Assembly: GCA_030386875.1 (NCBI GenBank)
Contig: CM059562.1
Span: 19,397,360-19,461,359 of the forward strand
DNA from: Morinoia aosen
Taxonomy: Eukaryota > Arthropoda > Malacostraca > Amphipoda > Talitridae
Direction: 5' to 3'
DNA length: 64,000 bases
Below the pieces are notes generated by a model. It searched no databases and had not been told where the DNA came from. It worked only from the letters and a program-made list of their open reading frames with translations. Positions 24,938-36,080 of the stretch are shown one piece after another. A program made the translations under genes and the position numbers. The number at the start of each line of letters is the position of its first letter. Position 1 is the first letter of the stretch.

Positions 24938-25695
24938 CGAGGCCTGTCGAAAAAGTATCCGACCTTTGGCCAGAAAAAATACTTCAACAACCTGACGGGG
25001 TTGGGACCCTAATCCCCTTCAAAGTAGGCTCCTTGTGCTTCCACACACTTAGCCCACCGATCCTTCCACTGCCGGAAACACCTCTGGAAGTCTTCTTTTG
25101 GAATGGTGTTCAGCTCTGTCGTCGCGTTCCGCATTATCTCTTCTCTACTCTCAAAACGGGATCCTTTCAGTGGTGTCTTCAATTTTGGAAACAACCAGAA
25201 GTCGCAAGGAGCCAGGTCTGGAGAGTAGGGAGGTTGGCGAACGGTCGTAATTCCATGTTTGGCCAAGAAATTGCGGATCAAATGGGATGAATGTGCGGGC
25301 GCGTTGTCGTGATGCAAGTGCCAGTTGTTCGCAGTCCACATGTCTGGTCTTTTGCGCCGAACTGCATCACGAAGTCGCCGGAGAACATCCTGATAGTACT
25401 CCTTTGTCACTGTTTGTCCTTCCGGTGCGTATTCGTGATGCAAAACTCCACGGACATCAAAGAAAACAGTCAGCATCACCTTGATTGATTTTGCTTCGCA
25501 CCAGAAAGCGACGACGGAGCTGAACACTATTCCAAAAGAAGACTTCCACAGGTGTTTCCAGCAGTGGAAGGATCGGTGGGCTAAGTGTGTACAAGCACAA
25601 GGGGCCTACTTTGAAGGGGATTAGGGTCCCAACTCCGTCAGGTATTCGAAATATTTTTTCTGGCCAAAAGTCGGATACTTTTTAGACAGGCCTCG
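24938..25695 (-). mobile_element. Snap-back mariner: both ends derived from the 3' end
   Basis: The element starts CGAGGCCTGTC, ends with its complement, and is flanked by TA on both sides (24936-24937 and 25696-25697). The inverted arms are 188 bp each (24938-25125 and 25508-25695), far longer than the roughly 30-bp mariner terminal repeats. Both arms encode the same C-terminus of the transposase (up to AQGAYFEGD and stop), one reading leftward and the other rightward. A normal 5' end and the transposase N-terminus are absent. The arms differ at about 14 positions by eye. Confidence 0.85.
25009..25527 (-). pseudogene. mariner (DD34D) transposase, C-terminal half
   Basis: The frame covers the second half of a mariner transposase: KVMLTVFFDVRGVLHHEY, then HHDNAPAHSS with the second catalytic Asp, then YSPDLAPCDFWLF, whose final Asp lies 34 residues later (the mariner DD34D signature). 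It ends in a normal C-terminus and stop. The helix-turn-helix region and first catalytic Asp are missing. The first 15 or so codons run across the junction into the inverted right arm. It cannot make an active transposase but could be mobilised in trans if its ends are recognised. Confidence 0.85.
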
Positions 25696-25697
25696 TA

Positions 25698-27209
25698 TGT
25701 TTCAAAATCGGTCTCTTAGAGGATATTATCTATTCCAAAAAAAGGCAAAACAACCCACCACGTTTCCTTCTGTGTCCGAACTCAATGAGACGAACATAAT
25801 AATGAAGTGCTACATTTCACGTCGTGTGCTCAGTTTCCTAATCGCGACAGTATTGAGTTTTTTAAGGAAAACTTTCAAAGAACAATGTTCGTGCCAGTTT
25901 TTATTTCCATAGACACTACCGGAACTCGGGACCGTTTCGTTGTAGGATTGACTTCGAATTACATTAGCGAACGACCGGTAACCTGGGTCTCGGGAAGGCC
26001 GATAATTCCCCGGCGACTGCATTTGAAACTGCTTCCCGAGTCCAGTCCCGGCCCCGGCTCAATCAAACAAGCACAGCTTCGAAGGGTGCTGGATCAATCA
26101 ACTTAAGCGTACTTATCAGTGTAAATATTAGAACGAGGGCAACTATTCACCAGCGATAGCAGTGAAAGCAAGCACTTTGGCCAACATCACAGAGGCTGCA
26201 GCAGCACAAAACACTGGGAACGTTAGAGAAAATTAGAAAAGTTCAGGGGCATAATTTCCTCAATCCTAAATTTGATTTTAACTTATACGAAAAAACACAT
26301 TATGACACATTGGAGTATGAATTTACAATTTGAGGCAATTCAAATCTAATGAAACATTGCTAGATACATTTTTCTCATTACGAGCAGTGATAACTTATTC
26401 AGTGGGTTTCATGTATCGATTTACAGATTTAATTTAAATTTTTATTATATGAAAGTTAAAAATCCTATCAAAAATAAAATACAAATAATCCCATACCGCT
26501 GGCTTATGCTTAACAATGCCGCTAACCTTTACGTGAAAAAACAGACAAATGAAGCATTTGAAAGATGCCACTCGCAGTGAGATCGCAGCACCAAAGAGAA
26601 TTACTCACCAAATATTGCGGAATTTCACATCCCGGCTACATCAGGGCATGGGACGTGATAGCGAACATCTCGACGATATTACCATCAGAATCCATTGAAA
26701 TGCTAAGTATTCTAAGCGCAAAAAATGACAGACATAGTTTTGAAAGATAGTAAAATAAATAGATCACCGTGATCTATGATTGTACGTTAAATACATTTTT
26801 GAAAATGTTCAACGTTATGCCGGACTTGTATTACACATTCTAAGATTTTACTCGAAATAAACTAGAACAGCTTCATATATGCAGATAGCTAAATAGATAG
26901 CTATTTCAACCGATTGAAATAACTTGTAACTTGGAGGACAATTCTGAATTTCAAGTAATTGCCATCATAACCAAGTCTAGTCGTTCAGTCTTCTGATATG
27001 CAACAGTCACCTTGCCGATTAAATAAAACCAAGTGTGAGCAGTTCGAATTCAAATAAAAACTAAACTAGAACTCAAACTGAACCTGACTTCTTGAGTGAT
27101 TCATCTGTAGACATTTATTGGGATTACACGAATGTAAGAAACGAGATTCTTGGTGCAACATTTGACTTTACATGCTGCTTACGATCTCATGTTCCTTTTC
27201 TGTACTGTA
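25698..27209. other. Intergenic, no supported feature
   Basis: Contains a 99-codon frame (25807-26106) without recognisable features; the rest is AT-rich. The right boundary is the BEL/Pao target site. Confidence 0.45.
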
Positions 27210-27214
27210 ATACC

Positions 27215-27554
27215 TGTAAGTGCCGTCCGCTTTTGTTTCTTTTTCTCCGTAATTTGTACTGACACACTTGACTTCAGTTGGACTCAGTGTCTGGCTTATT
27301 TCATTCTGTTTCCGGACGGTGTGGAGATTGCTCAAATATTCTACCATGTTCTGCATATTAAAACCTTGTTCGTGCCATGCAATTTATATTTTGATTTGTT
27401 TTGCTTTGTAATTTAAATCTGTTCATCTTTTGTTTCAGCTTTCTATATTACATACACTATTCGAAACCGTTGATATAATAAAGTCGAAGAACGAAAACGC
27501 GTATCGAATAAATGAAAAGAAATTTCCTATTTCATAATTGCTACGGCAATTATA
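27215..27554 (+). repeat. BEL/Pao 5' LTR
   Basis: Starts TGTAAGTGCC, ends GGCAATTATA. Identical to the 3' LTR except for A/G, C/T and G/C differences near 27286, 27451 and 27472. Confidence 0.95.
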
Positions 27555-27605
27555 TAGTTTCGAATAGGAGTGAGCAGTAGCGTGGTGCACCGTGAAAGTT
27601 TCAAG

Positions 27606-30600
27606 ATGCTACGAACACCGCCGAGAGCTAATCCATCGCAAGATGAAGCAATCGGCGCGACTAGTGTCAACATGCCTGAACTCAGCGCTTCGAAATCGTC
27701 AAATGACACGACTGGTGAGAACCCTATTGCTCCATCCAGTAACTTGCCATATGGCAAACTAGCCTCGGTCACGAAAAAACGCAATGAAATAGAGCTCCTG
27801 CTGTCGAATCCAGCAGAGCATCTAAACATCATAAAATCTCTTTATACCGAGTACTTAACCAGAATCGAGAATTTGTACTCAGCTTGTGTAAATGAAGACT
27901 CTCTAATTTGGCTCGAGTCTCACAATGGAAACATAACTAAATTCAGAACCAAAGTCGAAAATTTACTATACCCCATCAAGCAACATCCTACAGCTGCAAG
28001 TAGCACTTCGCGTAGATCTGCAAGTTCTGCTGCTTCGGCCAAGATACAACTAGCGCAAATGAAAGCGAAGATTGGCGCTAGTAGAGAAGCCACCAGGAAA
28101 TTGAGGGTAGTACAAAAGGAAGAACTTGAACTGAAGAGAAGAAAGTTTGAAGAAGAACTGAAGCAAGAAGAAGAAATGATGAAACTGAAACAAAGACAAA
28201 ACGAAATTATACAGGAAAAAGAGGAGCATGAACTAACGATCCTCGAAAACGAGTTATCAAAGCTAGAAGTCGGCGATGCATCGATGGAGCCTCCTGACCC
28301 AAGGAACGAGGCATTTGAAGACGATCGACGAGTCATCACTAGACCAGTCGACCAGGAACGAAATCGGGTCTCTGACCTCGCCGCAATTCTACGTCGGCAA
28401 AACGACATATCTTTGGCACTTGCCCGCTCACAAGAACGAACTCTACTACCAAAAAAAGAAATAAAAACGTTCTCAGGAGAAGAGATTACGGATTTTAAAT
28501 CCTTCATAACTAATTTCGAGCGCGTAATCGAAACAAAATGTGATGACGACGCGGATAAAATGGCGTATCTTGAGCAATATACGAGCGGAAAAGCACAGAA
28601 ATTAGTTAAAAGCTGCTGCCACTACGACCCTGCTACATCATTTCGGAAAGCTAAAGAAATATTGAAGGAAGAGTATGGAAACGAATTCAAAGTTTCTTCA
28701 GCATATATCGACAAGTTGAGCAGTTGGCCTCCAATAAAGTCTGAAAATGTAAACGATCTCGAAGAGTATTCTCTGTTCTTGTTGAGCTGTCATCATTACT
28801 TAGAAAACATGACCTGGGCGAATCAATTGCAAACGCCTCAAGAAATAAAAAACATAGTGTCGAAGCTTCCGTACAAATTACGAGAAAGATGGAGACGCAA
28901 GGCATATGAAGTACAGAAGAATTTCAGTCTGGTAACATTCAAAGTGGTGGTCGACTTCATACGCGAAGAAGTAGCTGTGATGAAACAGCCGCTCTACGGC
29001 CAACTCGACGACGCACAGCCTGTTGGAAGAAAATTTGAGGTTAGTAACGCGAATAAAGTGTTAAAATCTAAAACTGGCGCCAGTGAGCAACCTGATGTAA
29101 AATTCAAGTTTACATGTAATGAGTATGAAAAAAGTGACACTTTACCCAAATGTGAATATTGCCACCAAACTAATCATACCTTGAATTCGTGTCTCATTTT
29201 CGAAAAATTGCCTGCAGAAGAAAAATCAACGTTTGTAAGAACTACGGGCCTTTGCTTCGGATGTCTGAAGAGAAATCACTTATCGAAAAACTGCAGAAAT
29301 AGATTACAGTGTGACCATTGCAAAGGAAGACACCCGACTGTTTTGCACATGAATAATAAAGAAAAGAGTTCGAACTATCAAACTCAGAACTTATCTGTTG
29401 AAGTGAACGACTCGAAGGCCTGCTCCATCCGCTCCGGTACCTCTGCTGGGGCTGGTATCAACGAACGCAAGGTTTTCCACCCCGTGATTCCTGCACGAAT
29501 AAAAATACTCGGTGGTAAGGAAGAACTTCTTGTTAACGTTGCGATCGATAACTGCTCATCTGACTGCTGGGTTAAAGAAGATTTGATTGACAAGCTTGGC
29601 ATTAAAACTACTGAAACTAAAGTGACATTAGCAACCATAGAAAATGCTAATATGAAGACTAAAACTAGAGTGATGAACAATCTAATAATCAGTGATATCG
29701 ACGGAAATAACAGCATTGTCATACCAGTCGTATATACAAGAAGCGAGGCTCAATGGCCTTTCTCAATTGCAGACATACCTTCCAACGACGACATTGAAGA
29801 ATATGAATACCTGAAGGATGTCCCGTTCAATTTCACCACTCAACCAATTAGTCTACTTCTCGGTATGAACGTGCCGTCGGTCATGAAGCCTCTTCAAATC
29901 GTCGACCGGGAACCCGATGAACCATACGCTTCGCTTCACACTCTTGGCTGGGCTCTTAACGGTCCTGTTAATCGAGAAAAGGTGAAATCTATTAGTAACA
30001 AGATAACTCTAAAACAGGAACCTTACTTGCACAAACAAATTGAAAACTATTTCAACAAAGATTACGAAGATACTTCACTTGAAACAGTGATGTCGTCTGA
30101 AGAAGAGCATTGGTTACAGAAAGTAGGTTCTAGCAAGAAAAAGTTGGAAACGGGTAACTACGAATTCTGCCTACCATTCAAGACAGGGGATGCGTCTCTG
30201 CCTGACAACCGAGATCAAGCATTGAATAGATTTCGTTCCCTAGAAAGAAAGCTGCAGTCGAACGTTTCATTCGGTCAACAATATAAAAGGTTTATGGAAG
30301 ACATGTTGCTTAAAAACTACATAGAAGTTGTCCCACAAGAAGAGCTGAAGACTCGGTCTGGGAAAAAATGGTACTTGACTCATCATGGCGTTATCCACAA
30401 GCAAAAGAAAAAGATCAGAGTAGTTTACAACTGCTCTCTACCATACCATAATGTTTCTCTTAATGATGTATTGATGAAGGGACCTGATCTTGCTAATGAT
30501 CTAGTTGGAGTTCTTATAAGATTCAGACAGGAAAAGGTGGCATTTGCTGCCGATATAGAACAAATGTTCTATCAAGTGAAGGTGCGCAAAGAAGATAGAG

Positions 30601-33365
30601 ACTACCTGAGATTCTTCTGGTACGACATGAAAGACAAAACTAAGCTTCTCGAGTACAGACTTACCGTGCACGTGTTTGGTGCGACCAGCTCGCCAAGCGT
30701 TGCTAACTATGCACTAGAGCAAACTGCAGTAGACAATCCGCTGTGCAGTGAAGAGTGCGCGAACGCTGTTGACAAGAGCTTTTATGTCGACGACTTGTTA
30801 GTATCTGTAAGAGACGAAGAAAAAGCACTTTCGTTAATCAATGAAATTAAAGATACGACTTACTCAACAAAATTTAAGTTGACTGCGTTCCATAGCAATT
30901 CTAAGCATTTGCTTCAGAATTTGTCATCGGAGGAACTGTCGGTAAATTTGAAGAAAATAAATTCGAAAGTTGATTCAACACCGACAGAAAAAACTTTGGG
31001 CCTGAACTGGAATACAAGCGAAGATAAGCTGAGCTTTACAGTGAAGCCATTCCACGAAAGCAAAATTTCGAAGAGGTCTGTGCTTGCTTATTTGGCAACA
31101 ATTTACGACCCCATAGGCTTAGTGTCCCCTTGTTTCATTACTGCGAAGAAGATATTTCAAGAATCATGCCGCTTAAAAATCGATTGGGATGACAACCTAC
31201 CCGAAAATTTGACTCTCAAATGGAAAAGTTGGTGTTCAGATTTCATGCAATTAAACAACTTACAAACAGACCGCTGTATGAGAAAATGTGAAGCTGAGAC
31301 AGTCGTAATGCACACATTTGCTGATGGCAGCGAGACTTCATACGGTGCCGCAATTTATTTGAGCTTCACAGATCAGACTAACACGGTTACGTCTTGCTTG
31401 GTATTCTCCAAGTCCCGCTTAACTCCTTTGAGCCGGTCTACGCTGAAAACCATTCCTCGTATTGAACTCAACGGTGCGAAACTCGCGGTCGAAATATCTG
31501 AGAAAATAAAAAACGAAGTGAGCCTCAAAATTGATGATCATCATTATTACACGGATAGCCAAACAGTTTTAAGATACATCAAAAATGAGAAGAAACAATT
31601 TCAGAGATTCGTCAGTAACAGAGTAGCTTACATAAGGAATTACTCCAACATTGACAACTGGCATTACGTACCTTCCAAAAAGAATCCCGCTGATATAATA
31701 AGTCGTGGGGTTTCGGTAAAATCTTTGTCCAGTTCCTCTTTATGGTTCAGAGGACCTGACTTCATTAATACGTACCCGCTGGTTCCTCCGGCTGTAAATT
31801 ACAACCGCAATATTCCAGAGGACGATGAAGAAGTTAAAAAATCGGCAACGGCATTGTCCACGAAACCAACATCGCAGCTCTCTCCAACCGAGATTCTACT
31901 GTCGTCCTCATCAGACTGGTATACACTGAGACGAAAAGTTGCATGGATGCAGCGATTTCAAGATTTCTTGCGAGGCAAGAAATTACAAAACTCGTTACTC
32001 TCTGTCCACGAACTTGAAAAGGCTGAAATTTCCATATTGAAATTTGTCCAATGTAAGTATTTCAATCTGATTTTGGAATGCTTGCAAAACGTAAAACCTC
32101 TTCCCCAAAGGGAGCCACTAAAAAAGCTTTCTCCCTTTATTGACGAAAACGGCGTTCTGAGAGTCGGCGGCAGACTTGACAACATGGCTGCAAGCTTCGA
32201 AACCAAACACCCTGCAATAATTCTACCAGCTGATTCCGTCATATCACGCCTCGTCATGAAAAACGCCCATGAGAAAACCGGTCACATGGGTAGACAGGCG
32301 ATGCTGACCAACGTGCGCTCAAAATATTGGCTCATCAATGGGAACAGCTTAGCGAGGAAAATATTGAAGGAATGCATTACTTGCAGAAAAAACTATGCTA
32401 AACCCTGTAGCCAACTCATGGCCGTGCTGCCAAAACCAAGAGTAACTACCGATGAACCGCCTTTCACGACGACCGGCATCGATAATTTCGGACCCTTTTA
32501 CGTCGTTAATGGTCGCAAACAGGAAAAACGCTATGGCGTTATTTTCTCGTGCTTTGCAAGCAGGGCGGTGCACATAGAAGTAACGAGAACTTTAAGCACA
32601 GATTCTTTCATAAATGCACTCCGGAGATTTATTAGCAGACGAGGTTCTGTAAAAATGGTTTACAGCGACAATGGCACAAACTTCACGTCAGCTAATAAAC
32701 AATTGAAAGAAAATGTGATACAATGGAATAAAAAGGTCATAAATGATTTTCTTCTTCAAAGGAACATCGAGTGGAGTTTTAACCCTCCATATTCATCACA
32801 CTTTGGAGGAGTCTGGGAACGTGAAATTCGTTCAATACGCAAGGTTCTATCCGGACTTTTGTCACAACAGCCTAATCGCTTCAATGATGAAGAATTATCG
32901 ACCCTGTTCTGCGAAATAGAAGCTATTCTAAACAGCCGCCCGCTCACGCCTGTATCAGACGATCCCAAAGACTATGAAGCGCTCACACCAAACCACCTGC
33001 TGTTGCTGAATTCCGCGCCGACGCTACCTCCTGGTGTCTTCAACGAGGAAGACTGCTACCTCCGTCGAAGGTGGCGTCAGGTTCAATACCTTAGCAACTT
33101 GTTTTGGACGCGGTGGAGGAAGGAGTATGTAACCTTACTACAAGAGCGACAAAAGTGGTCGCACCGTGCTCGATCCCTGGCAAGAAACGATCTCGTCCTA
33201 GTCGCAGACAGCCAACTTCCTCGCAATCAATGGTTGCTTGGGAGAATAACGAAGGTTTTCCAAGATTCGAAGAACTATGTTAGACGTGTAAGAATTAAAG
33301 TTTGTAAAAATAAAGATTCCTCTAATAAGTTCGGTACAGTAGAAATTGAAAGACCTATTGTTTAA
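27606..33365 (+). CDS. BEL/Pao gag-pol polyprotein, intact
   Basis: The open frame extends upstream to a GTG at 27570, but the first ATG is at 27606, giving about 1919 residues. Order: a charged coiled coil (residues about 145-225), a DUF1759 gag region (about 284-440), three zinc-knuckle-like Cys/His motifs (about 516-585, for example CEYCHQTNHTLNSC) and an aspartic protease of the DUF1758 type with AIDNCSS (Asp near 648). Reverse transcriptase follows with FYVDDLLVS (YVDD near 1060). RNase H has FADGSETSYGAA (near 1238), IPRIELNGAKLA and YTDSQTVLRY. The integrase has an HHCC finger (near 1555) and a catalytic D-D-E at TGIDNFGPF, YSDNGTNF and HFGGVWERE. A DUF5641-like C-terminus closes the protein. 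No stop or frameshift and all catalytic motifs present: potentially autonomous. Confidence 0.97.
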   Translation: MLRTPPRANPSQDEAIGATSVNMPELSASKSSNDTTGENPIAPSSNLPYGKLASVTKKRNEIELLLSNPAEHLNIIKSLYTEYLTRIENLYSACVNEDSLIWLESHNGNITKFRTKVENLLYPIKQHPTAASSTSRRSASSAASAKIQLAQMKAKIGASREATRKLRVVQKEELELKRRKFEEELKQEEEMMKLKQRQNEIIQEKEEHELTILENELSKLEVGDASMEPPDPRNEAFEDDRRVITRPVDQERNRVSDLAAILRRQNDISLALARSQERTLLPKKEIKTFSGEEITDFKSFITNFERVIETKCDDDADKMAYLEQYTSGKAQKLVKSCCHYDPATSFRKAKEILKEEYGNEFKVSSAYIDKLSSWPPIKSENVNDLEEYSLFLLSCHHYLENMTWANQLQTPQEIKNIVSKLPYKLRERWRRKAYEVQKNFSLVTFKVVVDFIREEVAVMKQPLYGQLDDAQPVGRKFEVSNANKVLKSKTGASEQPDVKFKFTCNEYEKSDTLPKCEYCHQTNHTLNSCLIFEKLPAEEKSTFVRTTGLCFGCLKRNHLSKNCRNRLQCDHCKGRHPTVLHMNNKEKSSNYQTQNLSVEVNDSKACSIRSGTSAGAGINERKVFHPVIPARIKILGGKEELLVNVAIDNCSSDCWVKEDLIDKLGIKTTETKVTLATIENANMKTKTRVMNNLIISDIDGNNSIVIPVVYTRSEAQWPFSIADIPSNDDIEEYEYLKDVPFNFTTQPISLLLGMNVPSVMKPLQIVDREPDEPYASLHTLGWALNGPVNREKVKSISNKITLKQEPYLHKQIENYFNKDYEDTSLETVMSSEEEHWLQKVGSSKKKLETGNYEFCLPFKTGDASLPDNRDQALNRFRSLERKLQSNVSFGQQYKRFMEDMLLKNYIEVVPQEELKTRSGKKWYLTHHGVIHKQKKKIRVVYNCSLPYHNVSLNDVLMKGPDLANDLVGVLIRFRQEKVAFAADIEQMFYQVKVRKEDRDYLRFFWYDMKDKTKLLEYRLTVHVFGATSSPSVANYALEQTAVDNPLCSEECANAVDKSFYVDDLLVSVRDEEKALSLINEIKDTTYSTKFKLTAFHSNSKHLLQNLSSEELSVNLKKINSKVDSTPTEKTLGLNWNTSEDKLSFTVKPFHESKISKRSVLAYLATIYDPIGLVSPCFITAKKIFQESCRLKIDWDDNLPENLTLKWKSWCSDFMQLNNLQTDRCMRKCEAETVVMHTFADGSETSYGAAIYLSFTDQTNTVTSCLVFSKSRLTPLSRSTLKTIPRIELNGAKLAVEISEKIKNEVSLKIDDHHYYTDSQTVLRYIKNEKKQFQRFVSNRVAYIRNYSNIDNWHYVPSKKNPADIISRGVSVKSLSSSSLWFRGPDFINTYPLVPPAVNYNRNIPEDDEEVKKSATALSTKPTSQLSPTEILLSSSSDWYTLRRKVAWMQRFQDFLRGKKLQNSLLSVHELEKAEISILKFVQCKYFNLILECLQNVKPLPQREPLKKLSPFIDENGVLRVGGRLDNMAASFETKHPAIILPADSVISRLVMKNAHEKTGHMGRQAMLTNVRSKYWLINGNSLARKILKECITCRKNYAKPCSQLMAVLPKPRVTTDEPPFTTTGIDNFGPFYVVNGRKQEKRYGVIFSCFASRAVHIEVTRTLSTDSFINALRRFISRRGSVKMVYSDNGTNFTSANKQLKENVIQWNKKVINDFLLQRNIEWSFNPPYSSHFGGVWEREIRSIRKVLSGLLSQQPNRFNDEELSTLFCEIEAILNSRPLTPVSDDPKDYEALTPNHLLLLNSAPTLPPGVFNEEDCYLRRRWRQVQYLSNLFWTRWRKEYVTLLQERQKWSHRARSLARNDLVLVADSQLPRNQWLLGRITKVFQDSKNYVRRVRIKVCKNKDSSNKFGTVEIERPIV

Positions 33366-33615
33366 GTTGTATTTCTGGCACCGAGCTCCTGAAAATGTTA
33401 AAGTTCGTATTTTACTTGATATTCATTAAATTTGTAATATATGAAACCGAGAGATTTGATGTCTAGTTGACGAACTAATACAGCTCATTAAATTAAGCAT
33501 CTCTTGTGGAAGGCTACCTTGATACGAATTAAATTGTGATGAATCGGCAAGGCAATTGCGGTAATATTAGAGTAAATTGTACTCTGGTAAATTTTGTGTA
33601 AAATTTAGGGGCTGG

Positions 33616-33955
33616 TGTAAGTGCCGTCCGCTTTTGTTTCTTTTTCTCCGTAATTTGTACTGACACACTTGACTTCAGTTGGACTCGGTGTCTGGCTTAT
33701 TTCATTCTGTTTCCGGACGGTGTGGAGATTGCTCAAATATTCTACCATGTTCTGCATATTAAAACCTTGTTCGTGCCATGCAATTTATATTTTGATTTGT
33801 TTTGCTTTGTAATTTAAATCTGTTCATCTTTTGTTTCAGCTTTCTATATTATATACACTATTCGAAACCGTTCATATAATAAAGTCGAAGAACGAAAACG
33901 CGTATCGAATAAATGAAAAGAAATTTCCTATTTCATAATTGCTACGGCAATTATA
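33616..33955 (+). repeat. BEL/Pao 3' LTR
   Basis: Same 340-bp length and ends as the 5' LTR, followed directly by the ATACC duplication. Contains AATAAA near its right end (CGAATAAATG). Confidence 0.95.
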
Positions 33956-33960
33956 ATACC

Positions 33961-34618
33961 TATATCACGCATCAGTGTACTGATTTTGAAAATTTTCTTA
34001 ATACATTGGAGCAGGGAGCGTAAAAAAATTTATCCCTACGGAGAACTATATTCCGTGAAACCGTGAAATAAAAATCATGAATTGAAGTAGTTCTTTCCAT
34101 TGTTGCTTTTTGAACAACTGTGTTGCTTTTGATGTTAATTTTCGGAGAGCGTGAGCTTTTCAACATTTGCACTCAGCAGTCTAACTCGAGCAGTCACGCT
34201 AGGCACGTTGCCTCTGGGACAGTTACGAGTCAACAGCTGCCGGTCTAAATTGCAGGTATATAACATGCCTGAAAGTACTTAAACGTCAATAAAATTTATG
34301 ATTTCATAGTTGGAGTCAAAATGAAAAATTTATTGTTTTACTCCAAGCAATTGCTGCTGATGTGAAAATATTCTCGTAATAACTCCTAGATATGGCATCA
34401 AATGTCGAAAAAGCTGATGTAACACCTATGAGAGCGGCTGCCTGAGTGGACTAAGTGTTTGTAATAAAATTATATAGTCTTTCCGGCTTACAATCAGAGT
34501 GAAGTTAAATTCAACGCTTCGGAACGTGATTTAACTGCGCTCAAGCTGTGCATACATTTTGAATCTTGTCGTACTTAAAGAAAGAAGTGGTAATTCGTCA
34601 ACAGAGGTACTACTAATT
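33961..34618. other. Intergenic, no supported feature
   Basis: Continuation of the DNA into which the BEL element inserted, up to the Harbinger terminus. Only short frames. Confidence 0.45.
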
Positions 34619-35104
34619 AGGCTGCCTTCACACGGAGCGTTTTTTCGACGCGCGTCATTTACGACGCGCGTCGAAAACGACGGTCAGTTTTAGCTGGCTG
34701 TGCTAGCAGATGCTGTCCTACACACGGGGCGTCAAGAAGACGACCGTCATTGTGACGCTGAAGCGTCGGGCGTCATCCTGCTAAGTTCAGGCGTCGTTTG
34801 AACTGCGCAGTAAGTGGCGGGTGTGCATTTGCTACGAGACCTACAGACGGAGCGTCGCGTTGTAATTTTGCACTCGCTCGTTTTCATTATCATAGGACTA
34901 TTTTGTGTTCGAAAATATTTTAATTTGATGTTTATTTGGTGAAATGTGAAATATAGATCAAATTGTTGAAAAATTCATGTGTAGACTATATAGAAGTGAA
35001 TATTATTATCAGTGTATTTATTTATGTTGATGAAGAAACCTGTTTTCAAATTTGGCTCATATCATATTCCCTGTCTTTCAGTAGATTAAGGTAGGTTTAT
35101 TATT

Positions 35105-35269
35105 ATGGCTGTCGAACTAGATTATGAATTGCTTCTTGAATTGATTATGAATCAAACCTGCTGTATTCGATTCGAAAAATCTAAGAAAGAAAAATGCGAT
35201 AACGTAACATGGCCAGTCGTCAATCAACTGCTTCAGGACACTGTACAATGTATGCATCACATGACATGA
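35105..35269 (+). pseudogene. MADF-like DNA-binding fragment of the Harbinger element
   Basis: Fifty-four codons from ATG 35105 to TGA. The start (ELDYELLLELIMNQTCCI) and a following Lys-rich turn with a conserved Trp (NVTWPVVNQL) resemble the first half of a MADF/SANT domain, the second protein of many Harbinger elements. The rest of the domain is lost, and an overlapping frame (35209-35409) holds a polar tail. Identification is tentative and leans on context. Confidence 0.45.
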
Positions 35270-35726
35270 TCCCTAACAATATTGTACAACCTGCTCAATC
35301 ACAAATGGTGCAAGCTACTACTCCGATTCTGGCGCCGGGACGTACGTCACCTCTTGATTCAATTCTTTCTGAACCCTCAGAATTACTTGATCTCATGAAC
35401 TACCAGTGATATCTAATTTTTGTTTCATTTTGCTATTCTAGTTTAAGAATTTCGTTGAACATAAATAGTGTAAAATTGTTTTATACAATTTATTCTTCAA
35501 GGAAATGGATATTGGTGAACAGATGCATTGCCGTAATTTGATTACATTTCTACTTTCAAATAAATATGTGTTGATTGAGTACCATTTTTGGCATATTGTT
35601 ATTACATATTTTTCAGTCCATGTAAATGGAAATTGTCATATATAAGATTCGGCGCATTTTTCGTAACGTAGGTACATGAAAATTAGAAAACTAATGCATT
35701 GCCGTACTTCGATTAGATTTTATTTT

Positions 35727-36080
35727 TCAAGAATATGGATAATGGTTTACACATTCTTTGTTTTCTTGCCTTAAAGTCATTTCCAGTGTTTCAATAGGTT
35801 TCATTGCTAGTCTCATGTTGGTGTCCTCTTTTTCCAACGATGGATTTAGGTGATTCAGCAGTTCATCAAACGAATCTTTGGACATTCGGAAATAGTTGAA
35901 AAACTTGTCTTCATCATTTTTAAGTTCAGTAAATAAATTGGAGAAATATTTGGTTTTAACAGCTAACAATGGGTGTATCCACATTCTCCTCTTCTTTCTC
36001 TTGAAGAGTGTTCTGTACGCTGAGTATGCAATCAAAACATCAGTAATTTCCTCATGTATTTCCATTCCGACAAACAACAC
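35727..36080 (-). pseudogene. Harbinger nuclease (DDE_Tnp_4) N-terminal fragment
   Basis: The frame contains KRRMWIHPLL, then FTELKNDEDKFFNYFRMS and FDELLNHLNPSLEKEDTNMR, the conserved N-terminal block that precedes the catalytic domain in Harbinger nucleases. The match ends at LEMTLR, and a stop soon follows. None of the catalytic D-D-E core is present in the element, so about two thirds of the protein has been deleted. Confidence 0.82.

Larger units (their letters stand above)
27215..33955 (+). mobile_element. Complete BEL/Pao LTR retrotransposon
   Basis: Two 340-bp LTRs (27215-27554 and 33616-33955) enclose one long gag-pol frame. The 5-bp duplication ATACC is present on both sides (27210-27214 and 33956-33960), the length expected for BEL/Pao. 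By eye the LTRs differ at three positions in 340, so the insertion is recent. The leader between LTR and ATG is only about 50 bp, and no TGG-started tRNA primer site directly follows the 5' LTR. A short purine-rich AGGGG lies before the 3' LTR. Confidence 0.96.

Noticed and set aside
25807..26106. 99-codon plus-strand frame in GC-richer DNA
   Set aside because: No recognisable domain, no splice context and no neighbours to support it.
27920..28507. 195-codon minus-strand frame
   Set aside because: Antisense shadow of the BEL/Pao polyprotein; Ser-rich because it mirrors the Lys/Glu-rich coiled coil.
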